Shown here: in pieces, positions 16,632-26,971 of the stretch
Position numbering within the stretch: the stretch's first letter is position 1
Layout: the number at the start of each line of letters is the position of its first letter
Source: Flammeovirga agarivorans
GTDB taxonomy: Bacteria > Bacteroidota > Bacteroidia > Cytophagales > Flammeovirgaceae
DNA length: 64,000 nucleotides
Assembly: GCF_012641475.1 (NCBI RefSeq)
Contig: NZ_JABAIL010000001.1
Location: forward strand, 62,001 to 126,000
Reading direction: 5' to 3'
Translations under genes and position numbers: made by a program
Notes under the pieces: generated by a model
What the model saw: only the letters and a program-made list of their open reading frames with translations
The model's database searches: none
Told to the model about the DNA's origin: nothing

Positions 16632-19600
16632 ATGGCACTTGGAGATAACATTAAGAAGGATCGTCTACTTAGTAGAGATGATGCTTCAGCTGGAAATGGC
16701 CGTCCAAAAAAACTACATCAAGACTGTGATGAAATTAAAGTTGAAGTGAAACAATTAAAGCAAAAGCTAAAAGCATTAGAAAAAACTGCTTTGCTTGTTG
16801 AAACTTCATTAGACGGTAAAATTCTATCATGCAATAAGCAATTCGCAAATACTTTTGGTTACTCAACCTCAGAATTACTTAAAGAACCGTTAGCGAAACT
16901 ATTATCACCGGATACACCTCAAAATTTTGCTGATAGCATTTTTTCAATTGTTGAAAAAGGTGAAGTATATACCGGAACCACAAAACATATTACCAAAGAA
17001 GGTAAAGATGTTTGGTTGGAAGTTACCATCTCTCCAATTATTGATGAACATAAACGCCTAGAAAAGTATATAATGCTTGGCATGGATGTTACTGATTTAA
17101 TGGAAAGAGAGGAAAGATTTGCAGATGTACAGTCGGAGTTGGATTCCAGAATTAATATCTTCAATACTGCAGCACTAGTTTCTGAAACAGATTTATACGG
17201 TACTATCACCTTTGCGAATGAGACATTTGCTAAACTTTCTGGTTTTACACAGGAAGAATTGATAGGAAAACCACATAGTGTTGTAAGACACCCAGCTAAT
17301 CCAAAATCATTATTTAAAGAATTATGGGATAAAGTACAGAATGGACAAATGTTCCAAGGTACTTATCGCAACTTAGCTAAAGACGGTAGCCACTATTGGG
17401 TGCAAGCGACGATTGCACCCGTTTTAGGGGCTGACGGAAAACCAGTAAAATATATCGGGGTTCGTTTTGATGTTACCAAACAAATGGACCAAGAAAAAGA
17501 AATGGAAGCTGTTCAGGAAGTGATTTCTGAGTCCACAGGTGTATTGGTAATGGACTTGGATGAAAATATTCTTGAGGCGAACCCATTAATCACAAATATC
17601 TTAGGCTATCATTCTGAAAGTGAATTAATAGGGAAATCACATAGTGACTTAATTCCTGATGAACCTACTCATCAGGCAATGGATAGAGAAAGGAAAGCCA
17701 ATCTAAACAATGGTAAGTTCTACAAAAATACCTTTAAAAGAATAGATGCTAGAGGTAATGTAAAATGGTTGGAAGGTACTTACAATGTTGTAAAAGATTA
17801 TGAAGGTAATAACAATAAGATCATTGTTTACTTACAAGATGTAACTGCCAGACGTTTAGCCAATGCTGATAATAGAGGTAAAGTAGCTGCGATTGATAAT
17901 AGTTATATGCGTGTTGAATTTGACCTTGATCGTCATATTCTCGACTGTAATGATTTATTTTCTGAAGGTGTTGGTTTTTCAAAAGACGAACTGATAGGAT
18001 TAGATCATATCAATTTAGTGGATGAGGAATATGGTAAGTCTCAGGAATATGCTGATTTCTGGAATAAATTAAGAAATGGCGAATTCGATAAGAACGTTTA
18101 TAAACGTAAAGTAGCAGGCGGTAGAGAGGTTTGGTTACAAGCTACCTATAACCCTGTAAGGGATCAGGATGGTAATATATATAAGATCGTAAAAATCTGT
18201 GAGGATGTAACTGCTAGAAGATTAGCCAACTCAGATAATAGAGGTAAAATTGCCGCGATCGACAACAGTTACATGCGAGTAGAGTTTGACTTGAATCGTT
18301 GTATTTTAGATTGTAACGATCTATTTGCTGAAGGCGTTGGTTTCTCTAAAGATGAACTGATTGGTTTGGACCATATTAATTTAGTAGAAGAGAAATATGG
18401 TAAATCACAAGAATATGCTGATTTTTGGAACAAATTAAGAGCTGGTAATTTTGACAAAAACGTCTACAAACGTAAAGTAGCGGGCGGTAAAGAAATATGG
18501 TTACAGGCCACTTATAATCCAATAAAAGACCAAGAAGGTGAAGTTTATAAAATTGTAAAGATCTGTGAGGATGTAACTGCTAGACGATTGGCCAACTCAG
18601 ATAATAGAGGTAAAATTGCCGCGATCGACAACAGTTACATGCGAGTAGAGTTTGACTTGAATCGTTGTATTTTAGATTGTAACGATCTATTTGCTGAAGG
18701 TGTTGGTTTCTCCAAAGATGAGCTGATTGGTTTGGATCATATTAATTTAGTAGAAGAGAAATATGGTAAATCACAAGAATATGCTGATTTCTGGAATAAA
18801 TTAAGAAATGGCGAATTCGATAAAAACGTCTACAAACGTAAAGTAGCAGGTGGTAAAGAAATATGGTTACAGGCTTCTTACAACCCAATAAAAGATCAAG
18901 AAGGCAATGTTTATAAGATTGTAAAGATTTGTGAGGATGTAACTGCTAGACGATTAGCGAATGCTGATAACAGAGGTAAGATTGCTGCAATCGATAATAG
19001 CTATATGCGAGTAGAGTTTGACTTGAATCGCTGTATTTTGGATTGTAATGATCTATTCTCACAGGGTGTAGGTTTCTCTAAAGATGAATTGATTGGTTTG
19101 GACCATATTAATTTGGTAGAAGAGAGCTATGGCAAATCACAAGAATATGCTGATTTCTGGAATAAGTTAAGAGCAGGTAATTTCGATAAGAACGTTTATA
19201 AGCGTAAAGTAGCAGGCGGTAGAGAAGTTTGGTTACAAGCCACCTATAATCCAGTGAAAAACCATGAAGGTGAAGTTTATAAAATTGTAAAGATCTGTGA
19301 GGATGTAACCGCTAGACGATTAGCGAACGCTGATAACAGAGGTAAGATTGCTGCAATTGATAATAGTTATATGAGAGTAGAGTTTGACCTTGACCGTCAT
19401 ATAATAGATTGTAATGACATTTTTGCAGAAGAAGTAGGTTTCTCTAAAGAACAGCTTATTGGATTAGATCATAAAAATCTAGTAGGTGAAAGTTACGGTA
19501 ACTCAAAAGAATACGAACAATTCTGGAATAACTTAAGAGCGGGTAACTTTGATAAGAACGTTTATAAACGATTTGCAAATGGAGGCAAAGAAATTTGGCT

Positions 19601-22600
19601 TCAAGCAACCTACAATCCGGTAAGGGATCAAGAAGGAAACATTATTAAGATTGTAAAAATTGCAGAGAATGTAACAGATCGTCGTCTTAATAACTCAGAA
19701 AATAGAGCGAAAATTAAAGCCATTAATGAGGTACAAGCAGTAGTAGAATTTGACCTTAATGGTAATATTCTAGATTGTAATGATCTGTTTGAAACAACTA
19801 CTCAATATTCAAAAAATGAATTAGTTGGCAAACACCATAGAATGTTGGTAGAAGATAGCATGGCTAATTCTATCGAATACGAACGCTTCTGGGATAAACT
19901 GAATCAAGGTGTAAATGATGAAGGAGTTTACCGAAGAGTTAGAAAAGATGGTCAGATTATGTGGCTTCAAGCTACTTACAATCCAATCTTTGACTTGAAC
20001 AACAATGCCTATAAGGTAATTAAATATGCTACTGATATTACCGATCAGGTTGAAACACAAAGAAGAGCAGAAGCACTGAAAAATGAGTTGGAATCTAGAG
20101 TAAACGCCTTCAACTCAGCAGCCTTAATGTCTGAAACGGATTTACATGGTACAATTACTTTTGCCAATGAAACGTTCGCTTCCTTATCAGGTTATACTGT
20201 TGATGAATTGATAGGTAAACCACATAATATTGTAAGGCACCCGTCAACCCCTAAGGAAACATTTAAGGAATTATGGGCGACAATTCAATCAGGTAAGGTA
20301 TTCAAAGTGAAATACCGAAATAAGAAGAAAAATGGCGGATATTATTGGGTAGATGCTACCATTGCACCAGTGTTGGATGCCGAAGGCAAACCGGTGAAAT
20401 TTATTGGTATTCGATTCGATATTACCAATCAAATGGAACAACAAGTAGAGAAAGATGGTATTGATGCTGCGATTTCGAAATCATCTGGTGTACTTGAGTT
20501 TACAATGGATGGAGAAATATCATCAGCCAATGATACAGTATTAGAGATGCTGGGGTACAATGAAGGTGAACTATTAGGAAATCCTCATGATACTTTAGTT
20601 CCGGTTGACCAAGATGCTACGATTAGGAATAAAGAACTCTGGGCGAAGTTACAAAAAGGTCAATATACTGTAGATTCATTCAAGAGGGTAACTAAAGATG
20701 GTCGAGAAATATGGCTGGAAGGTTCCTACAACCCAATTCAGGATTATGATGGGAACTATGTGAAAGTAGTAGCCTATTTACAGGATATTACTTCAAGACG
20801 TCAACAAAATGCAGATAATAGAGGTAAAATTGCCGCCATTGATGCATCGTATATGCGTGTTGAGTTTGACTTAAAAGGACACATCCTTGATTGTAATGAT
20901 ATTTTCTGTGAAAATACGGAATACAGTAAAGAAGAACTTCTAGGATCGCACCATAGTATGTTGGTAGAACGAGCTTATGGAGAGTCTGCAGAGTATAAAA
21001 ACTTCTGGGAAAAACTAGGTCGTGGTGAGTTTGATAGAAATGTCTATAAACGATTTACCAAGTCAGGAAAAGAAGTGTGGTTACAAGCTACCTATAACCC
21101 TGTAAAAGATCATGATGGTAATTTCTATAAAGTTGTAAAAATTGCCGAGGATGTAACCGCAAGACGATTAAGTAACGCTGAAAACCGAGGTAAAATAAAT
21201 GCGATTCTTAAAGCCCAAGCATCTGTCGAGTTTGACTTGAATGGTAATATTCTGAATTGTAATGATAATTTCTTAGCTACAACAGGATATCGACTTGAAG
21301 AAATACAAGGGAAGCATCACAGTATGTTTGTTGAATCGAGTTATGCTAGCAGCTTCGAGTATAAAAACTTCTGGGAGAAGTTAAGGCAAGGAGAGTTTGA
21401 TAATGGGGAGTATAAGCGAATCAATAAAGCAGGTGAAGAAATTTGGCTGCAAGCAACATATAACCCAATTGAAGATGCGGAAGGAAACATCTTTAAAGTA
21501 GTGAAATACGCTACGGATGTAACAGAGTTTAAAACGGCATATAATGCATTATCTGATTTCCTAGATGAGTTAGCCAAGGGTAATTTTGATGCCAAGATTG
21601 ATTTAGGAAATATCAATATGGACTCAGATATCGGTAGAATGATTGATAATAACCGATCACTTAGAGATAACCTGAAAAACTTTATTGATGAAATTAATAA
21701 GGTAGTACATATCGCCGGAGATCAAGGTAAGCTGGATGAACGTTTGGCGATTGAAGGAGCTCAAGGAGCATGGAAAGATTTATCAGATGCATTTAATAAC
21801 CTATTGGAATCCATCTCCAATCCAATTCTTGAATTCCAGGACTTAACGAAAAACCTATCTCAAGGGGATTTATCGAAACGATTTACTGGAAATGCACAAG
21901 GGGATATCAAGCAAATGGCTGATGGTCTAAATGAAGCCTTAGATAATTTACAGACCTTACTATTAGAGATTGAAAACATGTCCAATACGGTAGCGAGTTC
22001 ATCAGAACAGATGAAAGACAAGTTCGATACGATGGACAAGTCAACAACTACAGTGGTTGATGCGATTCAAGGAATTTCATCAGGTATGTTGGAACAGGTA
22101 GCAAGAACGGATGAATCTTCGAAATTGGTTGAAGATATCTTATCAGCCGCAGAAGATACAGGTAATAAAGCACATGTCATTAACCGATCAGCTGAATCTG
22201 GTATGGAATCCTGTCAGAACGGTATGCAAATCGTGAAGCACTTGGTAGAAAACATGAATGCGATAGAAAACTCAGCAGGATCTACATCAGGATCGATTGA
22301 GGTATTAGCCAAACGATCTGAAGAAATTTCTAGAGCACTGACAGTAATTACTGATATCGCATCCCAAACGAACCTACTAGCCCTAAACGCAGCAATTGAG
22401 GCCGCAAGAGCAGGTGAAGCCGGTAGAGGTTTCGCAGTAGTAGCGGAAGAGATTCGTAAGCTTGCTGAAGATTCAAGACAATCGGCCGGTGGTATTGAGA
22501 AGGTAATTCAAGATGTTCAAAAAGACGTTGGATTAGCCACTAAAGCCATTGATAAAATGGAAGAAGCGGTACAAGTCGGTAATGAAGCAACGAAAGATGC

Positions 22601-22886
22601 ATCAGAGGTATTCAAAACTATTTTGGATTCTTCTGAAGAAACTCTGAATCTATCGAAAGACGTATTAGAGGCAACAGATACTCAGAAATCATCTATTGAT
22701 TCCGTTGTTCAGAACATTGAAAAAATTGTTGTCGTTTCTGAAGATACTGCAGCTGGAACCAAAAACGTGGCAGGGGTTGCAGATGAAATGTCTGGTTCAG
22801 TAAGAGAAATGGGTGAAACATCCGACGAGCTGAATAAAGTGGCATCTCAACTGAAATCAGGTGTAAGTAAATTCAAGTTGAAATAA
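16632..22886 (+). CDS. Giant soluble methyl-accepting chemotaxis protein with 13 PAS domains
   Basis: This 2084-residue receptor has no transmembrane segment, so it should be cytoplasmic. I count 13 PAS/PAC units: about residues 50-160, 175-290 and 300-410; six in tandem from 415 to 1146, each 122 residues ([15 protein letters not shown] ... [10 protein letters not shown]); then about 1150-1280, 1285-1396, 1397-1518 and 1519-1640. Units 2 and 10 are Aer-type (VRHPxxPKxxFKELW). A HAMP-like helical region follows (about 1645-1790). The signalling hairpin has the classic tip [20 protein letters not shown] (near 1912). The N-terminus is basic and disordered ([17 protein letters not shown]). It partners CheW and CheA encoded next to it. 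The ligand is unknown: Aer-type PAS may bind FAD and others haem or nothing. Confidence 0.95.
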   Translation: MALGDNIKKDRLLSRDDASAGNGRPKKLHQDCDEIKVEVKQLKQKLKALEKTALLVETSLDGKILSCNKQFANTFGYSTSELLKEPLAKLLSPDTPQNFADSIFSIVEKGEVYTGTTKHITKEGKDVWLEVTISPIIDEHKRLEKYIMLGMDVTDLMEREERFADVQSELDSRINIFNTAALVSETDLYGTITFANETFAKLSGFTQEELIGKPHSVVRHPANPKSLFKELWDKVQNGQMFQGTYRNLAKDGSHYWVQATIAPVLGADGKPVKYIGVRFDVTKQMDQEKEMEAVQEVISESTGVLVMDLDENILEANPLITNILGYHSESELIGKSHSDLIPDEPTHQAMDRERKANLNNGKFYKNTFKRIDARGNVKWLEGTYNVVKDYEGNNNKIIVYLQDVTARRLANADNRGKVAAIDNSYMRVEFDLDRHILDCNDLFSEGVGFSKDELIGLDHINLVDEEYGKSQEYADFWNKLRNGEFDKNVYKRKVAGGREVWLQATYNPVRDQDGNIYKIVKICEDVTARRLANSDNRGKIAAIDNSYMRVEFDLNRCILDCNDLFAEGVGFSKDELIGLDHINLVEEKYGKSQEYADFWNKLRAGNFDKNVYKRKVAGGKEIWLQATYNPIKDQEGEVYKIVKICEDVTARRLANSDNRGKIAAIDNSYMRVEFDLNRCILDCNDLFAEGVGFSKDELIGLDHINLVEEKYGKSQEYADFWNKLRNGEFDKNVYKRKVAGGKEIWLQASYNPIKDQEGNVYKIVKICEDVTARRLANADNRGKIAAIDNSYMRVEFDLNRCILDCNDLFSQGVGFSKDELIGLDHINLVEESYGKSQEYADFWNKLRAGNFDKNVYKRKVAGGREVWLQATYNPVKNHEGEVYKIVKICEDVTARRLANADNRGKIAAIDNSYMRVEFDLDRHIIDCNDIFAEEVGFSKEQLIGLDHKNLVGESYGNSKEYEQFWNNLRAGNFDKNVYKRFANGGKEIWLQATYNPVRDQEGNIIKIVKIAENVTDRRLNNSENRAKIKAINEVQAVVEFDLNGNILDCNDLFETTTQYSKNELVGKHHRMLVEDSMANSIEYERFWDKLNQGVNDEGVYRRVRKDGQIMWLQATYNPIFDLNNNAYKVIKYATDITDQVETQRRAEALKNELESRVNAFNSAALMSETDLHGTITFANETFASLSGYTVDELIGKPHNIVRHPSTPKETFKELWATIQSGKVFKVKYRNKKKNGGYYWVDATIAPVLDAEGKPVKFIGIRFDITNQMEQQVEKDGIDAAISKSSGVLEFTMDGEISSANDTVLEMLGYNEGELLGNPHDTLVPVDQDATIRNKELWAKLQKGQYTVDSFKRVTKDGREIWLEGSYNPIQDYDGNYVKVVAYLQDITSRRQQNADNRGKIAAIDASYMRVEFDLKGHILDCNDIFCENTEYSKEELLGSHHSMLVERAYGESAEYKNFWEKLGRGEFDRNVYKRFTKSGKEVWLQATYNPVKDHDGNFYKVVKIAEDVTARRLSNAENRGKINAILKAQASVEFDLNGNILNCNDNFLATTGYRLEEIQGKHHSMFVESSYASSFEYKNFWEKLRQGEFDNGEYKRINKAGEEIWLQATYNPIEDAEGNIFKVVKYATDVTEFKTAYNALSDFLDELAKGNFDAKIDLGNINMDSDIGRMIDNNRSLRDNLKNFIDEINKVVHIAGDQGKLDERLAIEGAQGAWKDLSDAFNNLLESISNPILEFQDLTKNLSQGDLSKRFTGNAQGDIKQMADGLNEALDNLQTLLLEIENMSNTVASSSEQMKDKFDTMDKSTTTVVDAIQGISSGMLEQVARTDESSKLVEDILSAAEDTGNKAHVINRSAESGMESCQNGMQIVKHLVENMNAIENSAGSTSGSIEVLAKRSEEISRALTVITDIASQTNLLALNAAIEAARAGEAGRGFAVVAEEIRKLAEDSRQSAGGIEKVIQDVQKDVGLATKAIDKMEEAVQVGNEATKDASEVFKTILDSSEETLNLSKDVLEATDTQKSSIDSVVQNIEKIVVVSEDTAAGTKNVAGVADEMSGSVREMGETSDELNKVASQLKSGVSKFKLK
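17875..20070 (+). repeat. Six tandem 366-bp in-frame repeats encoding PAS units
   Basis: Unit starts at 17875, 18241, 18607, 18973, 19339 and 19705 are exactly 366 bases apart, and each encodes 122 residues. Units 2 and 3 share long identical DNA stretches (for example from 18241 and from 18607), units 1-4 are close, and units 5 and 6 have diverged. The pattern points to recent tandem duplication or gene conversion inside the receptor gene. Confidence 0.95.
20821..21552 (+). repeat. Two further 366-bp PAS repeat units
   Basis: Units starting at 20821 and 21187 have the same 366-base period and the same PAS signature as the main array, separated from it by one Aer-type and one other PAS. They are more diverged than units 1-4. 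Confidence 0.9.
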
Positions 22887-22899
22887 GAAAATAGCTATG

Positions 22900-22929
22900 C
22901 GGGGTGTGTAGTTGTATACACCCCGTTTT
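22900..22929 (+). terminator. Terminator-like hairpin between receptor and cheW
   Basis: CGGGGTGTGTA / TATACACCCCG (22900-22910 and 22915-22925) forms a GC-rich stem with one wobble and a 4-base loop, followed by TTTTAT. It lies 13 bases after the receptor stop and 30 bases before the cheW ATG, so it could attenuate transcription into the che genes or stabilise the receptor mRNA. Confidence 0.7.
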
Positions 22930-22959
22930 ATCTACATTCATAAACTATTGACGACAATT

Positions 22960-23505
22960 ATGAATCTGGAAGAACCAAATGAGTTACCATCATCGAATGA
23001 TGATAAAATGGCTTCTGCTGTTGAAATGAACCGCATAGAAACGGAGCAAGAGAAGAAAAGTAATATTATCGTTTTTAGACTTGGCGAAGAAGAATACGGT
23101 TTACATATCGATCAGATCAAAGAAGTTGTAATAACTCCTAGAATAACGAAAGTGCCATTAACTCCATCGTATGTAAAAGGAGTGGCCAACATCAGAGGTA
23201 ACATTCTAGCCATCATTGATCTAGAAGATAAATTCTCTCTGAATAGAACAATTAGCGAAACTAGTGGATATACTTTAGTAGTAGAAAGCCATGAGTATAA
23301 TATGGCAATTTTGGTTAAGGATGTACCTAATACCTTATCCGTTGCCGACACAGACATAGACTACTCACCATCGGTAGTAGCAGATATGCAAGGTGAACAC
23401 GACTATATCAACGGTATCATTAAAATTGATGACCGTCTGATTATATTAATTGATATTTTTAAGATCATCACAAAAGAAGATTTAAAACCTGTAATAGGAG
23501 CATAA
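22960..23505 (+). CDS. cheW: CheW chemotaxis coupling protein
   Basis: CheW links receptors to CheA in the array. The protein is a single CheW domain of 181 residues with a 20-30 residue acidic N-terminal tail. Diagnostic motifs are VFRLGEEEYGLHIDQIKEVV, the RITKVPLTPSYVKGVANIRGNILAIIDL block and the C-terminal KIDDRLIILIDI. I take the start at ATG 22960; an upstream start at 22912 would overlap the terminator hairpin. It is followed by cheY after 39 bases. Its partners should be the soluble receptor upstream and the CheA at 23946. Confidence 0.95.
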   Translation: MNLEEPNELPSSNDDKMASAVEMNRIETEQEKKSNIIVFRLGEEEYGLHIDQIKEVVITPRITKVPLTPSYVKGVANIRGNILAIIDLEDKFSLNRTISETSGYTLVVESHEYNMAILVKDVPNTLSVADTDIDYSPSVVADMQGEHDYINGIIKIDDRLIILIDIFKIITKEDLKPVIGA

Positions 23506-23544
23506 TTGTTCTTTGGTGATGTAATTATTTTAACTCTCATTATC

Positions 23545-23904
23545 ATGGGCAAAAAAGTTTTAATCGTAGATGACTCTTTATATATGCGTTCAATCATAAA
23601 AGATGCATTGGAGAGTGAAGGCTATGATATTATTGGTCAGGCGTCTAATGGAGTAGAAGCCATTGACCTCGCTTTAGATTCTGAACCAGACTTAATCACT
23701 TTGGATAATATTTTACCAGACATGTTAGGGTTGGATATACTGAAAACACTAAAAGAAGAAGAGCTGGAATCCAAAATAATAATGATTAGTGCTGTAGGCC
23801 AACAATCTGTTGTTGACGAAGGAATGAATCTTGGTTTAGATAGTTACTTAGTAAAACCATTTACGCCAGAACAACTAACAGAAGCAATCAATCAAATAAT
23901 GTAA
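23545..23904 (+). CDS. cheY: CheY-type response regulator
   Basis: This 119-residue receiver has the acidic pair Asp9-Asp10, the phospho-acceptor Asp54 (LDNILPD), Ser82 in the switch position and Lys104 in the KPF motif. It should accept phosphate from CheA and signal to a motility or other output. There is no DNA-binding domain. A start at 23506 is possible in frame, but the residues before MGKKVLIVDD are not receiver-like, so 23545 is chosen. It sits between cheW and cheA, in the same direction. In a gliding bacterium the output is probably not a flagellar motor. Confidence 0.94.
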   Translation: MGKKVLIVDDSLYMRSIIKDALESEGYDIIGQASNGVEAIDLALDSEPDLITLDNILPDMLGLDILKTLKEEELESKIIMISAVGQQSVVDEGMNLGLDSYLVKPFTPEQLTEAINQIM

Positions 23905-23945
23905 CAACTGTAACTGTTACAAAACACCCAATTTTGCTGTAACGG

Positions 23946-25745
23946 ATGAAAGAAGAAGAACTTAAACAGATATTTTTAGCAGAGGCACAGGATAGCTTTG
24001 AAGAATTGAACCGATTGTTTACTCAGCTGGAGAAAAATCATTCCGATAGAGAAGCAACCGAAGCAATCTTTAGAATCATCCATACGATCAAAGGAAATGC
24101 TGCTGCCATGGGTTTTGAGGATGTGGCTTCTATTGGACATCTGTTGGAAGACATCTTCAGCGAAATCCGAAAAGGAAAAATTATACTAACCTCAATGGTT
24201 TTCAATGATCTTTTTAAAGCTATCGATAAGCTGGGAGAAATGATTGTTGGTATCAAAGAGGATAAAAAAGTACCCTATAAAGGACTGAGGGCAAAACTAA
24301 AAGTTATACTCAGAAACCTAAAAGGAGAAATTGAATTTGAGGCGACCCAAGGTGGAGAATCATCAGAAGAAAAAGATCAGGCTTTAGATGAAATTCTTTC
24401 TCAGAAAAAAGAATTATCTGAAGAGCATAAAGAAGAAATATTAGCATCAGAACAACCTGTTCCTATTGGCGTACCTTTAGCTGAAGAATTTAAAGAAGAG
24501 AGTTCAGATAAGAAATCGAAAATAACCTTCTCTGATTTTGTTCAAGTACCTGTAAGTAAACTAGATACTTTACTTAATTTAGTAGGGGAATTAGCGATAG
24601 AAAAAGACAGGATTATTGCTCAAGGCGCTAGTATTGGTGCTACAAATGAATATACTCGTCTTTACAGAATTACATCAGATTTACAATACTCTGTAATGGG
24701 GGTAAGGTTAGTTCAGGTAGGTGCATTATTCCATAAATTTCATCGTATCGTAAGAGATGTAGCAACATTAGAAGGGAAAAAAGTAAACCTTCAGTTGGAA
24801 GGAACTGAGATTGAAATAGATAGAAATGTTTTGCAAATTATTTCCGATTCTATGATTCATCTGGTTCGGAATGCAGTCTCACATGGTATTGAAAGCCCTG
24901 AAGAAAGGATCAAAAAAGGCAAAAATCCAGAAGGCACAATTCTTCTTAGAGCATCATCAGATAAAGAATATGTAATCATCGAGGTGATCGATGACGGTAA
25001 TGGTGTTAATGTCGAGAAAGTACGAAAAAAAGTGCTTGAAAAAGGATTAGCCACACATGATGCCTTGAGTACTTTATCGGATGATGATATTGTAAAATTT
25101 ATTTTTGAACCTGGGTTTTCTAGTGTAGATAATGTAACCTCTGTCAGCGGCCGAGGAGTCGGGATGGATGTGGTAAAAAAGGCGGTTGATGCTGTAGGTG
25201 GTAAGATCAATACAAAAACTGAGTTAGGAAAAGGAACAACATTCAGTTTAAGCTTACCAAGTTCTATGGCCGTAAAATCGGCCCTTCTGTTTGTTATCAA
25301 TGAAACAGAATATGCTATTCCATTATCCTTTACTGAAGCTGTAATCTCTGTGAAAAAGTCAGAAATACACAAAGTTGGCAACGGCTTAGTCACTTCTCAC
25401 TTAGAAGAGACAATATCTGTCATGTTTTTACGTGATATATTTGAGTGCAAAGAACCAGACGATTTAACAGCACCACACTTATTGCATAGAAGCTTCGACG
25501 AAATTGATGATCATGAGTCGAAGATTAATATAGTTGTAGTTTCGGTAGATAACAGAATGATAGGTTTTGTTGTTGATAGGTTATTACAACAGAAAGAAAT
25601 TATTGAGAAACCTTTAGGAAAACCTGTAGAAAATGCTCGCTTTATCAGTGGAGCAACAATTTTAGGAAATGGAAATGTATGTTTAGTATTAGATGCAAAC
25701 GACATTTCAGAATTTCTTTTTAAACCCGTTTTTGCTACAGTTTAA
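23946..25745 (+). CDS. cheA: CheA chemotaxis histidine kinase
   Basis: CheA phosphorylates CheY in response to receptor state. Domains in order: HPt (about 1-110) with phospho-acceptor His46 in RIIHTIKGNAAAMGFE; a charged linker (about 115-195) with no clear CheY-binding P2 domain; dimerisation P3 (about 195-255, VPVSKLDTLLNLVGELAIEKDR); ATPase P4 with N-box HLVRNAVSHGIE, the DDGNGV G1 box and GRGVGMDVV; and a CheW-like P5 at about 450-599. The length of 599 residues is short because P2 is missing. Transfer to CheY must then occur directly from HPt. It is 41 bases after cheY and 26 bases before the cheC-type gene. Confidence 0.96.
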   Translation: MKEEELKQIFLAEAQDSFEELNRLFTQLEKNHSDREATEAIFRIIHTIKGNAAAMGFEDVASIGHLLEDIFSEIRKGKIILTSMVFNDLFKAIDKLGEMIVGIKEDKKVPYKGLRAKLKVILRNLKGEIEFEATQGGESSEEKDQALDEILSQKKELSEEHKEEILASEQPVPIGVPLAEEFKEESSDKKSKITFSDFVQVPVSKLDTLLNLVGELAIEKDRIIAQGASIGATNEYTRLYRITSDLQYSVMGVRLVQVGALFHKFHRIVRDVATLEGKKVNLQLEGTEIEIDRNVLQIISDSMIHLVRNAVSHGIESPEERIKKGKNPEGTILLRASSDKEYVIIEVIDDGNGVNVEKVRKKVLEKGLATHDALSTLSDDDIVKFIFEPGFSSVDNVTSVSGRGVGMDVVKKAVDAVGGKINTKTELGKGTTFSLSLPSSMAVKSALLFVINETEYAIPLSFTEAVISVKKSEIHKVGNGLVTSHLEETISVMFLRDIFECKEPDDLTAPHLLHRSFDEIDDHESKINIVVVSVDNRMIGFVVDRLLQQKEIIEKPLGKPVENARFISGATILGNGNVCLVLDANDISEFLFKPVFATV

Positions 25746-25771
25746 CTATAAAACGAAGAAAAAAGATTGTC

Positions 25772-26440
25772 ATGATTCAATCAAAATTTTCAGTTGAAAA
25801 CTCATATCTAATTAACGATATCACAAATATTGCTTTAGGAAATGTAGCAACTGCATTGTCTAAAGTATTAAAAGATGAAATACTGGTACGTAATGTCCAA
25901 GAGGTAACAGATCTCAAAAGTGATCAACTTTTAAGAAAAGATTATAAAGGAGATCTTTTTGTCTTAACAACTGATATCATCGGTGATATGAAAGCAGAGA
26001 CAATGTTGATTATCCATAAAGATGATGAGCAAGGTATTATTGAAAAAATTCTACCTAGAACAGAATGGGGAAAAAAAGAAATGAGAGAGGCGATGTTATT
26101 AGAACTTGATAATATTCTAATTGCAGCTTTTGTTACAAAATTGGCCAACTTATTCAACAATACAATTTATGGTCATGTCCCTGGAGTGAAAGAAATGACG
26201 CAAGAGAAGTTTGATGCTTATATTCAAGAAAGAGAACAAGGAATGACAGCTTCTTATGCCTTAAGAGCAGAATTAGGGGCATTCAAATCTAGAATCAATA
26301 TGGAATTGATTTGTCTATTTGATGAAACACTGATTCCGGTTGTCAATAATTTTGATATGGAAAAAGCATTTGTGGGGCATCAAGAAGAATCAAAAGGTGA
26401 AGATGCTAAAAAAGGGTTCTTCCAAAGTCTATTTGGTTAA
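25772..26440 (+). CDS. cheC: CheC/CheX-type CheY-P phosphatase
   Basis: This 222-residue protein has the two-fold CheC architecture: an N-terminal helix INDITNIALGNVATALS and a second helix LLELDNILIAAFVTKLAN. The CheC active-site consensus is E-x2-N-x22-P. The second helix matches it exactly (ExxN at ELDN, with Pro 23 residues after the Asn in YGHVP). The first has DxxN and no Pro at the expected place, so one site is probably active. A C-terminal tail (about 200-222) is polar and ends in FFQSLFG, like binding tails of CheC/CheD systems. The gene ends the che cluster, two bases before the convergent ogt gene. No CheD is seen. Confidence 0.82.
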   Translation: MIQSKFSVENSYLINDITNIALGNVATALSKVLKDEILVRNVQEVTDLKSDQLLRKDYKGDLFVLTTDIIGDMKAETMLIIHKDDEQGIIEKILPRTEWGKKEMREAMLLELDNILIAAFVTKLANLFNNTIYGHVPGVKEMTQEKFDAYIQEREQGMTASYALRAELGAFKSRINMELICLFDETLIPVVNNFDMEKAFVGHQEESKGEDAKKGFFQSLFG

Positions 26441-26442
26441 GC

Positions 26443-26946
26443 TTAGAACATACTCAGTTGTTCTTGCCCATATTTAGTGTGACCTTCATGTTGTAATAAC
26501 CACTTTTTTCTTCCTATTCCACCAGCATATCCGGTTAATGAACCATCACTACCGATGACTCTATGGCAAGGAATAGCCAATGCAATTGGATTTTGTCCAT
26601 TGGCAGCACCTACAGCCCTTATAGCTTTAGGATTACCAATTCTCTCAGAAATATCTAAATAGGATACAACTCTACCATACTGTACCTTACAGAGTTCATT
26701 CCATACCTGCTTTTGGAATGGGGTACCTTGTAAATCAATGGCAAATTCAAATCCTAATTTACTATTCCCATTAAAATAATTATCCAACCATTCAATGGCG
26801 TCCATTGTATGTGGGTTAGGACGATCTTGTTGAATAGATTCATCCTCGTTAAGAAAACGGATTTTTGAAACACCTCTTGGAGTTGCTTCTACAAGCATTA
26901 ATCCTAGAGGTGTTTCAATATAATCTCTGAAAGTTGTTTCGCTCAT
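26443..26946 (-). CDS. ogt: Methylated-DNA--[protein]-cysteine S-methyltransferase
   Basis: This suicide repair enzyme removes O6-alkyl groups from guanine. The alkyl-acceptor Cys127 is in the IPCHRV motif, followed by GYAGGIGRKKWLLQHE. The helix-turn-helix region QKQVWNELCKVQYGRVVSY includes the arginine finger context (AIRAVGAANGQNP). The length of 167 residues matches the Ogt form with a short N-terminal domain and no AdaA part. It is convergent with the cheC-type gene, with a 2-base gap, and lies 25 bases downstream of lnt on the same strand, so it may be the last gene of the rsmI-lnt-ogt transcript. Confidence 0.95.
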   Translation of the reverse strand: MSETTFRDYIETPLGLMLVEATPRGVSKIRFLNEDESIQQDRPNPHTMDAIEWLDNYFNGNSKLGFEFAIDLQGTPFQKQVWNELCKVQYGRVVSYLDISERIGNPKAIRAVGAANGQNPIALAIPCHRVIGSDGSLTGYAGGIGRKKWLLQHEGHTKYGQEQLSMF

Positions 26947-26971
26947 CTGAAATATAACTTTCTATTGTAAA

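Noticed and set aside
17875-21552. CRISPR-like repeat array.
   Set aside because: The period is 366 bases, in frame and coding for PAS domains; there are no short spacers.
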